Shown: piece after piece, positions 62,484-64,000 of the stretch | Position numbering within the stretch: position 1 is the stretch's first letter | Layout of the letters: the number at the start of each line of letters is the position of its first letter | Origin: Paenarthrobacter nicotinovorans | GTDB taxonomy: Bacteria; Actinomycetota; Actinomycetes; Actinomycetales; Micrococcaceae | Assembly (NCBI RefSeq): GCF_021919345.1 | Contig: NZ_CP089293.1 | Location: 3,224,001-3,288,000 of the forward strand | Length of the DNA: 64,000 nt | Reading direction: 5' to 3' | Notes under the pieces: generated by a model | Database searches by the model: none | The model's input: only the letters and a program-made list of their open reading frames with translations | What the model was told of the DNA's origin: nothing | Translations under genes and position numbers: made by a program

Positions 62484-63339
62484 CTAATCGCTCTCGAAGA
62501 GCACGCCGAAGCCAGAGAGCGGCGAGGATCTGACAAAATCGGGAGCCAAGTTGTCGAAGGCGATGCCTAGGGGCCCTCCAATTGTCAGCCCCCCCCGAAA
62601 GAGAGAGTGGTCCTGTCGTGGTCTTGTTCGGGTGGAACTGCAGCTCGGTGTTGGAGGCCACCTGCGCCAGCTGTACCACTGTCAGGGGATATTCGAACGG
62701 AAACTCCGGATCCAGTCGAACTACCGGAACACGCTGTACCAGTTCAGCTTCGTCTCTGATTGTGAGGAATTCCGCCCTAAACATGTCGCCGTTTCCGTAT
62801 GTGACGCTAACCAGCCGGCCCATCGGCGGACATTCCACCTTGCAGTCAGCGTCCGGTTCGATTACCCAGCAATTGTCGATAATGGAAGCACGCGGCCTGC
62901 CCGACGTGGTCGGCATCTCAAAGTTCAATTGGAGCTCACCGTGCGCGTTTTTGGAGAACCACACTATCTTGCGGTCCCCGGCCTGAATAAGCACGTCAGT
63001 GTCGAGAAAAGCATTACCGCCTACGACCGCGAGGATCGACCTTCGCATCCAATCAAAGCGACCGGACACTGAGAGTCCGCGGCCTTTACCTTCGGCCTTA
63101 TAGCGCCTCAGTTGGTCATCGGTGTAGCTTCCGTTGTCTGCCTTATCTGCATGCTCCCGGCAGAGTGCAATCATCCCTTCAGGACGATGGCGCTTTTCCA
63201 CTCTGAACGGAGGATCAAAGTGATGCCACGTCAAATATGGGCTTCCGCAGACATCCCCATCTACATCGATGGGACAGTGAAACCCCACCTCCTCCCTGAG
63301 GATATCGAGCACCTTGCTAGGAATCTTTCGCGTCACCAT
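62484..63339 (-). pseudogene. HNH-like endonuclease gene with frameshift at an 8-G run
   Basis: The N-terminus has an HNH-like zinc/nuclease pattern: CPIDVDGDVCG, LTWHHFDPPFR, and GMIALCREHADKA (about residues 22-68), followed by a beta-rich domain of unknown type. At 62589-62596 a run of eight G on the coding strand shifts the frame; with seven G the protein would continue LTIGGPLGIAFDNLAPDF and end at a TAG at 62484-62486, about 284 residues in all. As read, the frame runs on antisense through the acyltransferase gene to 62245. ATG at 63339 has GAGG upstream. Either a real slippage or a sequencing error explains it. Confidence 0.7.
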
Positions 63340-63474
63340 GCACCTCAGTAAAGCCCAGGCGTAGCGGATATCAAAAGACCCGGTCCTCGCGTTTCATTCG
63401 GCGTGACGCGGGTCGAGGAAACAGCTAGGTACCCGTGCACTGAAGCTCAATTGGTTTCGACTTTTGGGGGACTC

Positions 63475-63636
63475 ATGCACGCGGAAATGGTCTGGACGCT
63501 GTCTGTCGTTGGTGCCTTCGTTGCTGGTGTTGTCGTGATCATCGTGCGGGAGTCCTCAGAAAAGATGCCATCGCCGGCCACTCAGTGCCCCAGTGCCAGC
63601 ATGAATACTCAGAGCCCGAGACCGGCAACGCCCTGA
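63475..63636 (+). CDS. Small single-pass membrane protein (53 aa)
   Basis: The ATG at 63475 follows TTTTGGGGGACTC, a strong ribosome site. The product has one hydrophobic segment (VWTLSVVGAFVAGVVVIIV, residues 6-24) and a polar Ser/Pro-rich tail of about 29 residues. Family unknown. The ribosome site is the main support. Confidence 0.5.
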   Translation: MHAEMVWTLSVVGAFVAGVVVIIVRESSEKMPSPATQCPSASMNTQSPRPATP

Positions 63637-63786
63637 GACGGAGCGTGGTGGGGCTTCCCCCGCCCGCCCCGCTAGGTGCGCGGACCTGTCGATGGAGCGG
63701 GAAGCCACCGCCTTGGGTAGCCAAGATTGCGCCTGTGAACACCCTTTCCACACCACCCCCGCCACTGACTGGTACGGCCTTACGGC

Positions 63787-64000
63787 TTAGTAGACGTCAT
63801 TGGGGAAGCTTCCCTGTGTGACCACGATCCTGTCGACGTCGACCTCTTCCAGGCTCGCGGTTCCGTTGGGGTCGGTGAACGGGTTCACGGTGAGCCCTGT
63901 TGATGCTGCGGCAACAGTGGTCGTGACGATCTTCCAATGCCACTGATCATAAATCGGCCGGTACTCTGTCGAGTTCATCAGGGCCGAGACGGTGTCAACC
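63787..64000 (-). CDS. C-terminal end of an unidentified protein (partial)
   Basis: The open frame enters from beyond the window and ends at a TAA at 63787-63789, giving 70 residues. The segment has WHWKIVTTTVAAASTG and a final DVDRIVVTQGSFP, alternating beta-strand-like sequence as in carbohydrate-binding or secreted domains. No family can be named from this piece. Confidence 0.5.
   Translation of the reverse strand, partial: VDTVSALMNSTEYRPIYDQWHWKIVTTTVAAASTGLTVNPFTDPNGTASLEEVDVDRIVVTQGSFPNDVY

Noticed and set aside
1..64000. tRNA, rRNA, riboswitch or transposase genes
   Set aside because: No cloverleaf, rRNA-like segment, known riboswitch core or DDE transposase motif was recognised by eye; a covariance-model search would be decisive.

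Overview
The window is high-GC actinobacterial DNA, most likely from Arthrobacter or Paenarthrobacter (Micrococcaceae). The basis is the gene set: menaquinone genes, a branched-chain 2-oxoacid dehydrogenase operon with an AsnC-type regulator, PhoX, DUF2510 proteins, LAXTG-anchored surface proteins, frequent GTG/TTG starts and strong GGAGG or GGGGGA ribosome-binding sites. The genus is inferred from gene content and has not been tested by a search.

Region 1 (1-12.4 kb) is mostly menaquinone synthesis: a geranylgeranyl-reductase-family oxidoreductase (MenJ-like, cut by the window edge), menG/ubiE, menF, menD and menC. Set among them are a three-gene polar amino acid ABC importer, an AbiEi/nuclease-like protein flanked by matching hairpins, and a PhoX phosphatase. 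Between menD and phoX lie two back-to-back arrays of 31-33 bp tandem repeats.

Region 2 (12.4-24.5 kb) holds a pair of DUF2510 membrane proteins and a fructoside-use locus: a LacI regulator, a GH32 hydrolase, two permeases and a binding protein. Three copies of a 16-bp palindrome tie the LacI protein to its own gene and to the operon. After these come a PAP2 phosphatase, an acyltransferase-3 protein and an MFS transporter.

Region 3 (24.5-32.6 kb) is a cell-surface block: a seven-repeat chaplin-like protein with a C-terminal LAATG sorting signal, a proline-rich secreted companion, an MBL hydrolase, a subtilisin with FG-GAP repeats, and a LASTG-anchored protein with a Thr-Pro-Ser stalk.

Region 4 (32.7-41.4 kb) has a VOC protein and MarR regulator with two palindromic operators, lipoproteins including a decayed paralogue, a third array of the 32-bp repeat, the bkd operon with its Lrp/AsnC regulator, a YdcF protein and WecB.

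Region 5 (41.4-56.7 kb) reads as more AT-rich and is an exopolysaccharide cluster: GalE, a BY-kinase, a six-gene minus-strand operon (two GT4, pyruvyl transferase, GT2, Wzy-like, Wzx-like) in which every junction is a 4-bp overlap, an initiating sugar transferase, a DUF4012 protein, a LANTG surface protein and VanZ.

Region 6 (56.7-64 kb) is decaying accessory DNA: an OafA-like acyltransferase with two frameshifts and an amber codon, an alpha/beta hydrolase set between direct repeats that are tails of another hydrolase, an HNH-like gene broken at an 8-G run, a 13-C homopolymer and several small membrane ORFs. No tRNA, rRNA, CRISPR array or transposase gene was recognised.
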